Of a stretch of DNA of 64,000 bases, positions 25,456 through 35,420 are shown in pieces (positions within the stretch are counted from its first letter, which is position 1; each line of letters starts with the position of its first letter). This DNA is from Molossus alvarezi (taxonomy: Eukaryota; Chordata; Mammalia; Chiroptera; Molossidae), in contig CM073886.1 of NCBI GenBank assembly GCA_037176705.1, positions 7,006,001-7,070,000 of the forward strand. The letters run 5' to 3'. The notes below the pieces were generated by a model. The model worked only from the letters and a program-made list of their open reading frames with translations, was not told the origin of the DNA and made no database searches. The translations under genes and the position numbers were made by a program.

Positions 25456-25692
25456 ACTTAATTTTAATATATTTAATTTATCTCAACTTCATTTTTAAAT
25501 ACTTTGGACTTTTTCAATTAAAAAATCAGTGAATCATTCTGTATTTGTTAAATGATTTGTATCTTCAGTGATTTATGACAATTCCTTTATTGTGTTACTT
25601 TTGTGACCCTTTTTAAATTAAAAAAATAATTTAGTGTGTTTGGGATGTTTTTCTTGTTCCTGTTTCAAACTTCTAGTTGATTTTTAGGTTTT

Positions 25693-25919
25693 TATTTATT
25701 TATTTATTTATTTTCTTTACTGATTTTAGAGAGAGAGGAAGGGAGAGGGAGAGAGAGATAGAAACATCGAGGAGAGAGAACACTGATTGGCCGCCTCCTG
25801 CATGCCCCCCACTGGGGATCGGGCCCACAACCTGGGCATGTGCCCTGACTGGGAATTGAACCAGCGGCCTCTTGGTGCATGGGTCGACACTCAACCACTG
25901 AGCCACACTGGCTGGGCAA
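25693..25919 (-). mobile_element. VES-type SINE with 15-bp TSD
   Basis: It is a second subfamily (body 'cctcctgcatgcccccca', head end 'gagccacactggctgggc'). It is young: the duplications 'tgatttttaggtttt' at 25678-25692 and 25920-25934 are identical. The tail complement is (TTTA)n. Confidence 0.95.
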
Positions 25920-26934
25920 TGATTTTTAGGTTTTATCTTTTCTTTTTTGTCACAAATGGAAGTCAGAAGCTCTTGACATGCTACAGAAACTACTAGAAGA
26001 CTTTTCCAAATTTACTCAAGACATGAGAAAGAACCACATGGTACATTTAAAAAAAAAAAAAGAATACAGGTTCTGATTTGATAAATCTGTGAGGTATAGA
26101 ATCTGTTTTGTTAACAAGTGCCTCATAGCAGTTATGAATAAACAATTTGGGGGATCATCTCTAGAATTGTAAGTTATGAAAGAGATTTTAAGGGGGTAGT
26201 TTGACTTTTTTTTCTTTTAAAGCATGTGCCTCTGTCTGAAAAATACATCTTTCATTATCCCTCTTTTATATACCTCACATGTTTGGACAAGATTTGATAG
26301 ACAAGTTAACCAAAGATCTTGGAAATACCATATTGTGACTATTGTGCAGTATCCTCCAGCTCTTGAAGAAGATCTGTACTTGAGAACTGGTAGTCCTTGC
26401 TGACATCTTGTGCTGAAAAGCAAAATTTGTAAGGTGGTTTCATCCTGAATTTACTTAATGAAGCTCAGGGGAAATAACTTCTTCTCTGACATAAACCTAG
26501 AGGGTTATAGTGAGACAAACCAGCTGTTTCTCTGTGCTGGTGATTGCAGGTGGGAGATGTTTGGGTGGGAAAATGGAGTTCCTTGAGAGAGCAGAGTCGG
26601 GTACTTCCCAGCCCAGGAAAAAGTATTCTACCCATTTCTCTAGGATTTGTGAAGTGAATTAAAAATAAATAAATTTAACTTAATAGTTATTTTTAAATTT
26701 GATACCTAATTTTGAACTGATTGTTTATGATATCTTGCTGTTTGATATTTTTCCTTATTAGGAATTCTTAGCAGAAATGTTAAGATTTGCTTGTACATGT
26801 ATAAAAAATGGAGTCATTTCTCAGTCTCCTTGGGGGATTGGTTCTAGGATTCCCTTGGATATTAAAACCTACGCTCAAGTCTCTTAGATAAAATGATGTA
26901 GTGTGTGCATATAACCTACGCACATCCTTTTATA

Positions 26935-27445
26935 TACTTTATTTTTATTTATTTTACTTTTTCACATGGAAGTTCTTAGTTTATTAACCCTCTTGTGAAA
27001 AATCTGCACAATCATGGCAGACAAAGTCACCGGAGAATCTTCCCTCCTTCTTTTTGCCAGCAGGGACCTTTGTAGTCCCCCCTGACTTCTTCATTCTGTT
27101 TTTGTGTTCCTTTCACTATTTTCTTGAGGTCTTTTTCTTCTCATTCATTTTTCTTTGCATGACCCAAGGCATCATAGATCATCCCAAAAGCCAGTTGTCT
27201 GGCCACCCCAAAATGGGTTCTGATTCCAAATACAAAGATGACAACTGGTGTGATCTTGGACATTTTGCTAGGTTTCCCCAAATTTCTGTCTTAGGTACTG
27301 CCACCTTCCTGTGAAGGATGTCAGTGACCATTTGTTTCTGCTGAAATAGTCATGAACTTCCTGGCCTGATAGTGACTGCTGTTTATGATGATAGTGACTG
27401 CTGTTTATGATGGTGGCCAGTTCTTAAGCAGCCAGGGAGGAAAAG
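26935..27445 (-). pseudogene. RPS24: Processed RPS24 pseudogene
   Basis: On the minus strand this is a spliced, intronless copy of the ribosomal protein S24 mRNA. The 5' end has the mRNA start 'cttttcctccctggctgc'. The coding matches include RKFMT, a segment like [14 protein letters not shown]-like sequence and [13 protein letters not shown] (human MIYDSLDYAKKNE). The 3'UTR end 'ggttaataaactaagaactt' is followed by an A-rich tail (T-rich on +) at 26938-26966. The start codon is changed to ATA, there are in-frame stops and frameshifts, and a 22-bp tandem duplication spans 27367-27411. It is a non-functional L1-mediated retrocopy inside the Tigger-like element. Confidence 0.88.
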
Positions 27446-27612
27446 GGACCCCCTTATAGACTTTAAATCATCTCTTGATAATTTATTATACCTAATACAC
27501 AATGAAAATGCTGTGCACATAGTTGTACTGTATTGTTTAGGGAATAGTGACAAGAAAAAAGTTAAGGCACAACCATCATAGTCCTAAGTGTTATGTTGCT
27601 AACCCTCAGCAA

Positions 27613-28072
27613 AATAATTTTTTTTTTTTAATCCTGACCCAAGGACATTTTTCCATTTTTTTGTTCAGATTGAGTGGGAGGGAGGGAGGGAGGGAGGGAG
27701 GGAGAGGGAGAGGGAGAGAGAGAGAGAAACATCGATGTGAAAGGGACACGTCTAGTGGCTGCCACCCGCACGACCCAAACAGGGCTGGGGACAAACTGCA
27801 ACCGAATTACATACCCTCTTTTTTTTTTTTTTTCTTCCTTATATCCTCACCCGAGGACATTTTTCCATATTTTGTTCAGATAGAGTGGGAGGGGGAGAGA
27901 GAGAGAGAGAAACATCGACATGAAAGGAACACACCAAGTGGCTGTCACCCGCACAACCCAACCAGGGCCGGGACAAACTGCAACCGAGGTACATGCCCTT
28001 AGCGGGAACCGAACCTGGGTCTCTCAGGACTGCAGGCCGACGTTGTGACTGTTGAGCCAAACTGGCCAGGGC
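27613..28072 (-). mobile_element. Two Ves-like SINEs in tandem
   Basis: The right unit (about 27826-28072) is complete, ending 'actggccagggc'. The left unit (about 27613-27822) lacks its tRNA-like head; read on the minus strand it starts at the 'ggtatgtaattcggttgcag' point. Short 'ataat' repeats flank the pair. Both are antisense to TNRC6A. Confidence 0.85.
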
Positions 28073-28711
28073 ATAATATATATATATTTTTTAATCCAAG
28101 ATTGATTTGACTCCACCAGTATGGAACTCAAGAGTACAGAGGGCTAACTGTACAGTTGTTATATTTTATAGTTAGTTTTTATGTCTTAAAGTTTTTATAA
28201 TAGCCATTAACTTCAACCAACTTGCTAAGGAATCGCAGAAGTTAATGGATTGGCAAGCATTTAGGTATTTTTCAGGTTGATTAAAAACACTTAAAATTGC
28301 AACCATTTATCCACAACAGAAATACTAGTGTTGCATCTCTGTGTATTAAATTAAAAGCAAGACTTTCCCCTCTGTGCCCTTCAGCATTCCAGAAATCACT
28401 GAAGTTAGTATAGGACATGGAATGAATATTACGCAGGGGAAGTATATTATAAGCCATCCTGTATGGTATTGATGAGTAAGGAGAGGATTTTTCTAGTAGT
28501 ATAATGTTTGGCCCTGTTTAAAATAAATTTTATATATAAGCTTGCTTTAATTGAATAGAACTGCTCTTTGCATTGTTCAGCCAGCTGGCTTCTTTCCTCT
28601 CTTCTCCCCCTTAAAATTTAGAGAGATGGAATTCAAGTTACTGGGGCTCAGATACAGGCAGATTGGTAAGCAGTACTTCATAGCAGAAAAATGACACACT
28701 ACCTTTCCTCC

Positions 28712-28957
28712 ATTTTCTTTTCTTTTCAGTCTTCACCCAAGGATATTTTTCTGTATATCTTCAGATAGAGTGGGGGCGGGGGGGAGAGAAAGAGAGAAAG
28801 ATAGATTGATGTGAGAGACACATCCCTGGTTGCTTCCCTCACGACCTCAACCAGGGCTGGGGACTGAACCGCAACCAAGGTACGTGCCCTTAACTGGAAT
28901 CGAACCCGTGACCTGTGGGCCAACCCTCTAACTGCTGAGCCAAACTGGCTAGGGCTG
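28712..28957 (-). mobile_element. Ves-like SINE
   Basis: It is an antisense copy flanked by 'cctttcctcc' at 28702-28711 and 28958-28967. Another antisense copy abuts its right duplication. Confidence 0.93.
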
Positions 28958-28967
28958 CCTTTCCTCC

Positions 28968-29036
28968 TCTTTTTTTTTGTAATCCTCACCTGCGGACATT
29001 TTTGCATTTATCTTCAGATAGAGCAGGAGGGAGAGA

Positions 29037-29072
<36 letters not shown>

Positions 29073-29231
29073 TCAACGTGAGAGAGACACATTGAGTAGT
29101 TGCCACCCGCACGACCCAACCAGGGCTAGGGACAAACTGCAACTGAGGTATGTGCCTTTAGCGGGAACTGAACTCAGGTCTCTCTGGACCGTAGGCCAAC
29201 GCTCTAACCGCTGAGCCAAACCAGCCAAGGC
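28968..29231 (-). mobile_element. Ves-like SINE next to the previous one
   Basis: It is a full-length antisense copy with an (AG)n block of about 15 repeats. It begins directly at the target duplication of the 28712-28957 element, so one of the two probably inserted beside the tail of the other. Confidence 0.93.
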
Positions 29232-30114
29232 TAAAAGGCAAATCTTATATTGTTACTCTTAATGAGAGAATAATATTTTCTGAATAGTTTTAATTGGTAC
29301 ATGCCATCTTGTCTTCTAAGAGTTTAATTTGATAGTTTTGATTTTTTCTATACAATGATATATATTGAGATTAAAAATAGAAATTCTAGGTGAATTTAAA
29401 GTTTGCCAAAAGAAATTTTAAAAAGCACTCTATTATATAAATGTTTATTAAGTAATACTTCTATCTGGTAAAATTTTGACTGTTTTAGCCCTTTTAAGAA
29501 TTCAAATGCAAATCTATTTTGGAGGTCAGTGTAATATTTCATTTTATTAAAGTGAAATCATGTCTTAACATGGCATTTCATATACTATGCCTATTTATGC
29601 AGATAATTTTAAAAGAATTACAATGTAGCCACTATGAAAACTATTATGCAAAGCTAAATTGTAGACTTTACAAGGACAAGAATAGAGGAAGGGCTTGAGG
29701 TATAAAGGCCTGGTGATTGATGTTTTGGGGACTCTGAGAGTAATCCAAGATGATTGATGGCTGGTTCATATTTAAACTCTTATTTCTATTAAACTTACAG
29801 AGAACCACAGAGAAATTCATTTGTTAACTATTCCCTCAAAAATATTTATTAAAGTGACATTATACAATCGTCTTATTTTAAAGATTTAGAAAAGTATTAA
29901 TTTAAAATTAATTATTAATGATTAAAATTTGCTTTTATAAATTTAGAACTTGGTATATTTGAATAGTAAATACCCTTTTATCTTTAACTTGAACATAAGA
30001 CAATTGCTGTTTTTTTCAATTAATAAACTTTTATAGAACATTTTTAGGTTTACAGAATGATAGGATGTTTTTACAAAAGAAATATCAGAAAATGCATAAA
30101 AATTGCAAAAATTA

Positions 30115-30212
30115 GTCCTGGCCGGTTTGGCTCAGCAGTTGGAGCGTCAGCCTGCGGACCAGAGAGTCTTGAGTTCAGTTCCCGCTAGGGGCATGTAGCA
30201 AAAAAAAAAAAA
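30115..30212 (+). mobile_element. tRNA-head-only SINE with its own poly(A) and TSD
   Basis: About 85 bp of tRNA-like sequence starts 'gtcctggccggtttggctca' and stops right after 'cgctaggggcatgta'. An A12 tract follows. The target duplication 'gcaaaaatta' is perfect on both sides (30105-30114 and 30213-30222). The usual body of ~150 bp is missing, yet the insertion has all hallmarks of retroposition. Confidence 0.92.
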
Positions 30213-30999
30213 GGCAAAAATTAATTATTTAATTGTCATATTGGTTCATTTTACTGTTTCACAAAGTGTGAAGCCTTGATTTGGAGTACTATTTAGGAAT
30301 GTTGGTTAGAAAAATACTTTGAGTAATGTTTTCATTCTTAAAAATTAAAACATGTTTATTTCTGGATCAATTCAAAGTTTACTCACCTCCTTTAAACTCT
30401 GCGAAAGACAAGTTAAGTCACAGTATGGCAAAAAAATATAAAATATTTTAGTGGGTCTGTGTATTTTAATACTTGCTGAATTAAAATCCTTCAAAATATT
30501 AGTCTGGTATTATAGACAGTACAGGGTTGTGGCTATTTAAGGTATCTCTCCACATTAATGACCATGTTAACTGAACTTGTTTTCTTCTGACTCTGGCTTG
30601 TTATAGAGCAGAGATTTGTTATTTAGCAGCATACTAACCAGCTACCATTGTTGCCTTACCTTTTCTACTTCTGATCATTCTCCCTACCTCTCATTTACTG
30701 ATTCTTGGTTATTTGCCTCTTGGATGTGGGTGTTCTACAATGTTTCATCCTTAACATTGTTCTGTATTGTTCTTTGAATCCAGTCACCTCATGTATGCTG
30801 ACAGTTCTTACCTTTATTATTTCAATGAATACTTATACATTTACTGTGTTTGGAGTTAGAAATGCCCACGATAAAGGGGAGGAGAAATAAAAATCCAGCA
30901 CTTAGAAGCACATGCAGCTTAAAGGATGCATAGAGTTTTATGGGAGCTGAGGAGTCATAAAATGCTTCTAAGATTAGCTGAATCTGGGAGGGGGGGTGA

Positions 31000-31620
31000 T
31001 AAGTTGTTTCCTAGGACAGCGGGACAGTAAGATTTGCAAGAAAAGTATCAAGGCATTTTAAGCAGAAGGAATATTATAAAAAGAGCATGTTACCTTTTAG
31101 AGAATTGCAGGTGTTGGTATGGAAGAGAAGGAAATATAGTATGTGGATGTAGCAGGATATGAGTCAGGAAAAGTGGTAGATAATGGCCATGCTAAGGACT
31201 TTAGATTAATTCTGAAAGCACTTTAATGGTACAGATAACTTGGGGCTGAGAGATGGTAAGGTACGGGAAGAGGTGCAAGAATGTGTGTGTGGGGTGGGGG
31301 TGGTGGTGCAGTGGGGATCAAGGCTTGAACTTGGGGCTGAGAGATGGTAATGTATAGGAAGAGATGCAAGAGTGTGTGTGTGTGTGTGTGTGGTGGTGGT
31401 GGTGGTGCAGCGGGGATCAAGGCTTGAGCCAGAGAGACCAGTTAAGGTTTTGCAAGAGAAAATTAATTTGAGCCTAAATCACAGCAGTGCGATAGGAGAT
31501 AGAAGCATGCATTTGAATTATCTCAAGGTATCTACTGGACCTATTGACTGACTAGATCCAATGGGATAGAGAGAATTAGAGGAAGATATCCCTGCTGGAA
31601 TAATGGATAGATAGTGAGGC
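31000..31620 (+). repeat. L2-like region with a tandem duplication
   Basis: Words in L2 order are present ('tcaaggcattttaagcagaa' and 'gccatgctaaggacttta'). Within it, 31237-31327 and 31328-31427 are two tandem copies of a 91-100-bp unit, each containing a GT run and GGT repeats. Confidence 0.5.
31237..31427 (+). repeat. Two-copy tandem repeat (~95-bp unit)
   Basis: Both copies start 'aacttggggctgagagatgg' and end 'ggggatcaaggcttga'. They differ in the length of the GT and GGT microsatellites in the middle (longer in the second copy). Confidence 0.93.
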
Positions 31621-31869
31621 TGTTTACTGAAATAAATAACTTCTCTTCTACCCCCTCCAGCACTTATGACTTATCTTGCCATTGCTTTTCTTCTGTTCGC
31701 TGTGCAAACCTGTTCTTTAGGTCTTGTCATTTCTTCTCATTCTACAGTGCTTGTGACAAGGTCTTTTCCACCTGGATGCTGAATCCTAAACCTATACTTT
31801 CAGTCAGATTTTCACTGATCTCTAGATCTGTTGATTCAATTGCATTCTGCATGTGTATATCCTATAACA

Positions 31870-32356
31870 TGGGTTTCAAAGTTTATCTGAGACCCGTGAG
31901 AGTCTGCTTGAAACTTTCATGAGATCCACAATGTCAGAGTTATTTTCATAATAGGAAGACTGTATTCTGTTCACTCTTATTCTCTCATCAGTATGTAGTA
32001 AAGTTTTCTGGAGGCTACATAATATGGATATCACAATAAATTGGATGCAGAAAGAAATGTGGGAATTCACCTGTCTTCTGTTAAGCTAGATATTAAGGAG
32101 ATTGCAAAAATGTAAAACAATGCAAGCTTCTCACTAACTTTTGGTTTTGGGAAATAGTTATTTTAAAATAAATGTGTTTATTTTAATATGTAAAGGGTTT
32201 GTTTTTAAACGAATTAAATATTTTTACATTTCTTTTAAATTTCTGGTATGGTAAATATTTATAGATATAACCCACCTAAAAGTTCTTTGGTGCCACTCAG
32301 TAACTTTTAAAAGTGTAAAGGGCTCTTGAGACCAAAAATTTTGAGAATTGCTGTCC
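31870..32356 (+). mobile_element. hAT-like DNA transposon relic
   Basis: The right end 'gagaccaaaaattttgagaa' and the left 'gggtttcaaagtttatct' have the look of inverted ends of a MER-class hAT element; the middle is AT-rich. The family assignment is tentative. Confidence 0.4.
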
Positions 32357-32529
32357 TACAGTAACAACAAACCTAATGTATTAAAAACTAAAATCATTCT
32401 CTCTCACATACTTCCCAAACTTAATTTTTGTGTTCTATTTTATATCTTGGTAAGGTACCACAATTACCAAGATTCCAGGCCAACATCTTGAGGGTCATTC
32501 TTATTCCCCCTTCTTTTCTTAACCTAGAT

Positions 32530-32765
32530 GTTAATAGTAATCGCTAACATTTATTAAGTACTACCCATGTGCTAGGTACCATTCTTAGTGGTTTAAAACC
32601 ATTATCTTCTTAAAGCCTCACAACCACCCTACGTTTTGTAGGTATTAATACTTACCCCCATTTTACAGATGAGGAAGCAGAGATACAGAGTTGTTTAAGT
32701 ATCTTGGCCATGGTTATGCAGCTAGTAAGTTGCAGAGCCAAGATTGGACTCCAGCCAATGTTTTG
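32530..32765 (-). repeat. MIR SINE, near complete
   Basis: In reverse it follows the whole MIR: 'atttattaagtactaccc', 'ttacagatgaggaagcagag', 'gcagctagtaagttgcagag'. Confidence 0.88.
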
Positions 32766-32967
32766 AACTTATACCTCTTTTTTCTAGAACAGTTTATGTG
32801 AAATTTATGTTACGTGTTTCTTAAGGATTGTATGCACACTCCCTATAGAGTCATCTAGGCCTGATGCTTTTTAGAGAGGTAAATCTTAGAGGACCTTTTC
32901 AGTGTCTTCTGTTGTTGTTTTACAATAGAATTTTCTTCTATGAGCTCATTTTGGTCAATTATATTTT

Positions 32968-33196
32968 ATGGAGCAGAGGCTGAAAAACTACAGCCTGAAA
33001 AAGACCAAATTTAGCCCACTCCGTATTTTGGTATATAAAATTTTATTGGAACACAATCATATCCATTCATTTACATGTTGTCTATGGATGTTTTTTGTGC
33101 TACAATAGCAGAATTGAGTAGTTGCAGCAGAGACCAGATGACCTGCAAAGCCCAAAATGTTAACTATCTGGCCTTTTCCAAAGTAGGTTTGCCCAG
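32968..33196 (+). mobile_element. hAT-type DNA transposon fragment
   Basis: 'aaaattttattggaacacaa', 'catttacatgttgtctatgg' and 'gagaccagatgacctgcaaa' follow a well-known non-autonomous hAT element of mammals. A second copy lies at 42628-42822. Confidence 0.7.
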
Positions 33197-33828
33197 CCAT
33201 GTTGTAGAACATGGTTCAGTTTAGCTGGGCTTTCTGTTTACTGGCATCGATTGTACATAGTATTTTCTTGTCTTTCCAGAATCTCTACATTTGAAATTGC
33301 CTTTTTTAAATTTTTTTTATTCCAAGTACTATTTGTATTTCTTCTCCCCCCACCCCCAAATGTTTGGGAGTATTAAAATTTTGTCTGATTTATTGGTAAC
33401 ACTGTTATGTTGGTGTTCCATCTTATGCTGTTTCTTAAAAGTATGCTAGTAAGAAAAAGGAATGTATGGTTGTATTTATTGGTCATTGAAACCTTCTGAT
33501 CCTGACTGGTGGTTTTATAGATTTCTCCATTTCTCCTGTGCTAATTAATGTGTGTATTTTTTCTCCCTCTTCTGGGATCATTGTTAAATACTTTCCTCCT
33601 TCAACTTTTCAAAGAAATTTATAGAATTGAGCCTAAGGAAATATTTTAATTTTAGAAATTCTTCTCTTATTTTTTTCCATTTAAATTTTTAAAAAATCAA
33701 GTAAACTAGTAGTTTGTTTTTGTTTTTAATAGAACCATGCCTTGGATTTATTGGTTCACTTTTAAAGTAATTGATTTCTACTTTTAGCTTCACTAATTTC
33801 TTTTGTCTGCTTCCTTTGTTTTTTGTTT

Positions 33829-34066
33829 GTTTTTTCTTTTAATCCTCTACCAAGAATATTTTCACATTTATCTTCAGACAGAGTGGGGCGGGGGAGAGAG
33901 AAACATTGATGTGAGAGAGAGACATCAACTGGTTGCCACCCATACCGACCCCAACCGGGGCCAGGGACAAACTGCAACCCAAGTATGTGCCCTTGGTTGA
34001 AATCGAACCTGGGACTTTTTGGTCCGCAGGCCAACACTCTAACCACTGAACCAAACTGGCCAGGGT
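33829..34066 (-). mobile_element. Ves-like SINE
   Basis: It is an antisense copy with tail complement 'ttttcttttaatcctc', body and head end 'accaaactggccaggg'. It is older than the neighbours. Confidence 0.92.
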
Positions 34067-34605
34067 GTTTTGCTTTGTTTTTAACTTGAGTTGATGCATT
34101 ATATTCATTCTTGTTATCTGAAAATAATTAAGGCTTTGAATTTTTCTTTGAGCACTGGTTTAGCCATATCTTAAAATTTATTATGTATATTCACTATTAT
34201 TTTCTTGATAACCTGCAGTTTTGGTACTTATTTTCAACTCAAAATGTATTTAAGGCAGTCTTATTTGCTAGTTTTGCTCTTTTTAGTGTGATTGAATTAT
34301 AATTCAGAAATATCTGTATTATTTCTACTTTTTGTAATTTGTTTATGTTTTCTTTAGAGAGAGAGAGAGAGAGAACTTTTTATGACTGTTTCATGGGTAC
34401 TTGTCAAAAAAGGTGTTATATTATCTGTTTTCAAAGTATATCGTTTGCTTTTCTCAGTTTCCATTTGGTTTTACATGTTTTGAGACTAAGATTTGGTATA
34501 CAGAGGTTCTTAGCTATTTATATATTTTAATAGGTTGCTTTTACAAATACAGAATATCTCTTACCCTTGAATACTTAAAATGATACTACTGTTGCTTTCT
34601 TTAAA

Positions 34606-34861
34606 ATTTTTTTTTTTTTTTATCCTCACCCGAGGATATTTTTCCATTTTTTGTACAGATAGAGTGGGAGGGAAAGAGAGGAAGGGAGAGAGAGACAGAA
34701 ACATCGACGTGAAAGGGACACATCGAGTGGCTGCCACCCGCACGACCAACCAGGGCCGGGGACAAACTGCAACCGAAGTACATGCCCTTAGCGGGAACTG
34801 AACCCGGGTCTCTCCGGACCACAGGCCGACGCTCTAAGCGCTGAGCCAGACCGGCCAGGGC
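34606..34861 (-). mobile_element. Ves-like SINE with 12-bp TSD
   Basis: It is a full-length antisense copy flanked by 'gctttctttaaa' at 34594-34605 and 34862-34873. Confidence 0.95.
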
Positions 34862-34907
34862 GCTTTCTTTAAATTTTGTTAGCATTTCTTGGTAGTATTT
34901 GTTTCTA

Positions 34908-34924
34908 TACCCCCCCCCCCCCCC
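34908..34924 (+). repeat. Poly(C) tract
   Basis: About 16 consecutive C lie directly downstream of a SINE insertion. It is a homopolymer tract. Confidence 0.9.
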
Positions 34925-35420
34925 ATTTTCCTGCATTGTTTTGTTTTAGGAGCAGTTTTTATAAAGTATATTCCTAAAGTTGCAGTTTTCTTTTCTTAAC
35001 TCAGTTTAAGAGCTTTTATAACAAGTGACTTTAACACATGAACATTTATTGTGATTATATATGTTTTGGGGCTTATGCTCAGCATCTCATTTTGTGTTGC
35101 ATATTAACCACAATTATTGTATTTTCTGTATCTGTTGAATGGATCAAGGTTTTGTATTTTTATTTTTTCTCCTTCCAATGGTTTGGATATTTACTGACAT
35201 AATTATCCTAAACTTTGACCACATGTGCAAAATAGCCAATATTATATGGTACTTGTAGTGTTAAAGCTCTCATTCATGTCTTCATATAGGTTATTCAGTG
35301 TTTCATATAGGTTATCTTCTGATTCCTTGGCTGCATTAAAGAACATTTTCCTGTTGCTATCTCACACAAGTAATATCTTGTTTGAGTATTAAATTGCTGT
35401 CACCATCATTTCCTTTTAAT

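Larger units (their letters stand above)
26808..28153 (+). mobile_element. Tigger-like DNA transposon interrupted by three insertions
   Basis: The left part starts 'tccttgggggattggttct' and continues to 'ataacctacgcacatcc'. The middle resumes at about 27446 ('agactttaaatcatctc', then 'gtattgtttagggaatagtg'). The right end is about 28085-28153 ('aagagtacagagggctaact'). An RPS24 pseudogene and two SINEs separate these pieces. The parts are collinear with a MER-class pogo element. Confidence 0.65.
32830..35420 (-). repeat. Ancient L1 ORF2 fragments, interrupted
   Basis: Several stretches (about 33480-33780, 34090-34600, 34980-35420) resemble the reverse complement of L1 ORF2. The sequence is T-rich with words such as 'cttttcaaagaaatttatag' and 'gattgaattataattcag'. 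Two Ves-like SINEs and a hAT fragment are inserted. There is no coding potential. Confidence 0.5.

Noticed and set aside
25688..25712. (TTTTA/TTTA)n run compared with the human TNRC6A intronic pentanucleotide linked to familial myoclonic epilepsy
   Set aside because: It is the tail complement of a bat SINE in a different intron, short, and not of the TTTCA type; no relation can be claimed.
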